20,420 nucleotides of DNA from an uncultured Lentisphaeria bacterium (lineage in GTDB: Bacteria; Verrucomicrobiota; Lentisphaeria; Oligosphaerales; Oligosphaeraceae). Below, piece by piece: positions 18,468 through 20,420 of the stretch. The translations under genes were made by a program, and so were the position numbers. The stretch is taken from the NCBI GenBank assembly GCA_934661755.1, contig CAKUJM010000049.1:1-20420 (forward strand), given 5' to 3'. Each line of letters starts with the position of its first letter. Within the stretch, counting starts at the first letter, position 1. The notes beneath the pieces were generated by a model. That model was given only the letters and a program-made list of their open reading frames with translations, was not told the DNA's origin and did no database searches.

Positions 18468-19238
18468 TCAGGAAAGCCGGGTGAGGATCTCCGGATCGCC
18501 CCCGGTGATCAGCACCTGGTGCTCGAAATGCGCGGAGAGCGAATGGTCGGCGCTCCGGCAGGTCCATTTGTCATTGCGGTCGATGGTGACCCGGTAGTCG
18601 CCGGCATTGATCATCGGCTCGATGCAGATGACCATCCCCGCCCGAAGCCGCGCGGTCTTGTGCTTCACCGCATAGTGGAGCACCTCCGGGGGCTCATGCA
18701 TGTGCCTCCCGCAGCCGTGCCCGCACATGTCATGCACCGGGCTGAACCCGGACGCATTGGCGATGCGCTCGATCACCGTCCCGATGTCATTGAGGCAATT
18801 GCCCTCGCGGGCGCGTTCGATGCCGGCGAAAAGGCATTTCCGGGTGACGCTCATCAGCTGGCCGCCCAGTCCCTCGGGATGGCCGCCGGCGAAGACCGTG
18901 CGGGCGTTGTCGCCATAGAAGCCCTTGTATCCCACCGCCACATCCAGCTTGACCAGGTCGCCGGGCTGGACGATGCGGTCGGCACGGCCGATGCCATGCA
19001 CCACCTCGTCGTTGATCGAGACGCAGATCTGCCCCGGATAGCCGTAGTAGTTGTAGGCGCTGGAGACTGCGCCGGCCTCCTTGATGAAGTGCCCCGCCAG
19101 GGTGTCAAGCTCCAGGGTGCTGATGCCGGGGCGGACCGCTTCGCAAGTCTGCTCCAGCACCCGGGCGGCGACCTGCGCCGCGGCGCGGATGCCCGCAATT
19201 TCAGCGTCGTTGTAGATGTTGATGCGTTCGACCGGCAT
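18468..19238 (-). CDS. map: Methionine aminopeptidase, type I
   Basis: The 256-residue enzyme removes the initiator Met from new proteins. The five metal ligands are visible: Asp99 in KLDVAV, Asp110 in GDNART, His174 in GHGCGR, Glu207 in CIEPM and Glu239 in FEHQV. His81 in EVVHGIG is the conserved active-site histidine. Length is that of the short type Ia enzymes without an N-terminal zinc extension. It begins 12 bases after the adk stop, with a G-rich ribosome-binding region in between, consistent with co-transcription. Confidence 0.97.
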   Translation of the reverse strand: MPVERINIYNDAEIAGIRAAAQVAARVLEQTCEAVRPGISTLELDTLAGHFIKEAGAVSSAYNYYGYPGQICVSINDEVVHGIGRADRIVQPGDLVKLDVAVGYKGFYGDNARTVFAGGHPEGLGGQLMSVTRKCLFAGIERAREGNCLNDIGTVIERIANASGFSPVHDMCGHGCGRHMHEPPEVLHYAVKHKTARLRAGMVICIEPMINAGDYRVTIDRNDKWTCRSADHSLSAHFEHQVLITGGDPEILTRLS

Positions 19239-19250
19239 CGGTGGCGCCCC

Positions 19251-19922
19251 CTATTTCGCCCTCTCCAGGGCGGCGGCCAAATTGGCGTAGTTCTCGTCAA
19301 TCGGGCGGTCTCCGTTCTCCGCGACCACCAGCTGGTTGCGTCCGCGGTAGAAGTCGATCACCGGCGCGGTCTGCTCGTCATAGACCCCCAGGCGCCGGCG
19401 CACCGTCTCCTCCGTGTCGTCGGAGCGCTGGTACAGCTGGGCGCCGCAACGGTCGCAGCGGCCTTCCTGCCGAGGTGAAACCGCATAGATGTTGTAGATC
19501 GCGCCGCATTCCTTGTTGGAGCACATCCGGCGACCGGTCAGCCGCTTCATCAGGATCTCGCGCGGCGCCTCCACCAGCACGGCGGCACCGATCTCGAGCG
19601 CGCCGTTGCCGGCGACAATCTCCTCCAGGCTGGCGGCCTGCGCCACCGTGCGCGGATATCCGTCCAGCAGCGCGCCATGCTCCAGCACGTCGGCCTTGGC
19701 CAGCCGCGACGCCACCATCGCGGTGACGATTTCATCCGAAACCAGCTTGCCGGCGGCAATCAGCTCCTTGACCTGGTTGCCAAGCTGGCTGCCCGCCGCC
19801 ATCTCGTCCCGCAGCAGCTGGCCGGTGGAAATGTGCAACGCGCCGGTGCGCTCGCAGAAAATCTCGCCGAGAGTGCCCTTGCCGGCGCCAGGCGCCCCCA
19901 GAAAAATGAATATTTTGGACAT
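19251..19922 (-). CDS. adk: Adenylate kinase, long form with cysteine lid
   Basis: The 223-residue kinase interconverts AMP, ADP and ATP. The P-loop GAPGAGKGT is at 9-17, the AMP-site region ISTGQLLRDE at 31-40, and DGYPRT at 87-92. The lid carries four cysteines (134, 139, 156, 159), a probable zinc site; the first pair is spaced CX4C instead of the usual CX2C. I chose the start MSKIFIFLGAPG because GAGG lies 5 bases before it; a longer frame adds 17 unrelated residues. It is the first gene of the adk-map-infA segment, and secY is not seen upstream. Confidence 0.97.
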   Translation of the reverse strand: MSKIFIFLGAPGAGKGTLGEIFCERTGALHISTGQLLRDEMAAGSQLGNQVKELIAAGKLVSDEIVTAMVASRLAKADVLEHGALLDGYPRTVAQAASLEEIVAGNGALEIGAAVLVEAPREILMKRLTGRRMCSNKECGAIYNIYAVSPRQEGRCDRCGAQLYQRSDDTEETVRRRLGVYDEQTAPVIDFYRGRNQLVVAENGDRPIDENYANLAAALERAK

Positions 19923-20420
19923 GGTTGCCTCTTCTCCACGATTATGGTTTGGTGCCCCGTCCTGCAAATCCATGGCATTCTCCGCGCCCTTTTGGGTCGG
20001 CCTGGCCAGGGTGCATCCCGGCGTAATTCACTGCGCACGAATGCGTTGCCCACACCGGAAAAGCCATGGGGGATCGTGAACGCCAAAAAAAAAGGGACTG
20101 CTTGAGAAAAAAAAATGTCGGATTTGCGGGACGCCGCACCGATGCTGGCCTGGATTCGCAAAGCTGGTGATTTGCGTCAGAATTGGGGATTTTTCAAGGA
20201 GGCGCACCGGAAGTGCACGACCGGAAAATGACGCAGCCATGGCGCAAAAGCGCCGTCTTCACGGAATCAGGCTTAAGTAAACTCGCACAATATAGTACAG
20301 TTTTGTCAGCGCGGGCGAAGGGGATCTGGAGATGCCGCGACCCGCAGTAACAAAGAATGAAATTGCCAGAAGGCTGGATTTCCCCTTTCCCCTCCTGCGT
20401 CCCCGCAAACATGGCATAAA
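19923..20420. other. Non-coding region upstream of adk
   Basis: About 500 bases without a supportable gene. The open frames on both strands are short and carry no recognisable motif. Two A9 runs on the plus strand flank GGGACTGCTTGAG near 20086-20115, giving T-runs on the minus strand. TGCGG-CGTC-CCGCA is a small stem a few bases before one of them. AT-rich ACTATATTG (minus strand, about 20287-20296) is a weak promoter candidate. secY, which usually precedes adk in this gene order, is absent here. Confidence 0.5.

Noticed and set aside
20194..20412. 72-codon minus-strand frame upstream of adk
   Set aside because: No family motif, no clear ribosome-binding site and no conservation evidence.

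Overview
This is a GC-rich bacterial window made mostly of housekeeping genes, nearly all on the minus strand. The alpha-operon order is adk-map-infA-rpmJ-rpsM-rpsK-rpoA-rplQ, with no rpsD between rpsK and rpoA. The neighbours include a nitrilase-family amidohydrolase, a DapA-like aldolase, Gfo/Idh/MocA-type proteins and a PreP-like M16 protease. Together these fit a member of the PVC superphylum, possibly Lentisphaerota. That placement is an inference from gene content and protein flavour, not a computed phylogeny.

Layout. Positions 1-307 are non-coding and hold a repeat-rich, hairpin-rich dispersed element followed by the very strong groEL terminator. Positions 384-4501 (minus) hold the chaperone cluster dnaK-groES-groEL. 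dnaK and groES each carry upstream the same 10-base motif in the same position, which looks like a heat-shock-type promoter. Positions 4715-8099 hold a small catabolic-looking locus: a nitrilase homologue (minus) divergent from a DapA-like lyase and a Gfo/Idh/MocA oxidoreductase (plus). Positions 8144-8908 (minus) encode an unrecognised membrane-anchored coiled-coil protein, and 9098-10921 (minus) encode RecJ with its own sigma70-like promoter. Positions 11121-14790 (minus) hold the M16 protease and, downstream, a short protein that looks like a degenerate Gfo/Idh/MocA relative. Positions 14933-19922 (minus) are the ribosomal/transcription operon, ending in a clear terminator after rplQ. Positions 19923-20420 hold no gene I can support, and secY is not directly upstream of adk within the window.

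The ribosomal operon ties together nucleotide balance (Adk), N-terminal Met removal (Map), initiation (IF-1), ribosomal proteins L36, S13, S11 and L17, and RNA polymerase alpha. The chaperone block supplies folding capacity. I saw no unmistakable new multi-gene system. The most interesting undescribed signals are regulatory: a promoter plus strongly structured ~200-nt leader before rpmJ, a hairpin between rpsK and rpoA, the shared chaperone promoter motif with dyads, and a near-identical 20-base dyad at both ends of the chaperone cluster. The degenerate oxidoreductase-like protein and the unrecognised coiled-coil membrane protein are the best protein-level leads.
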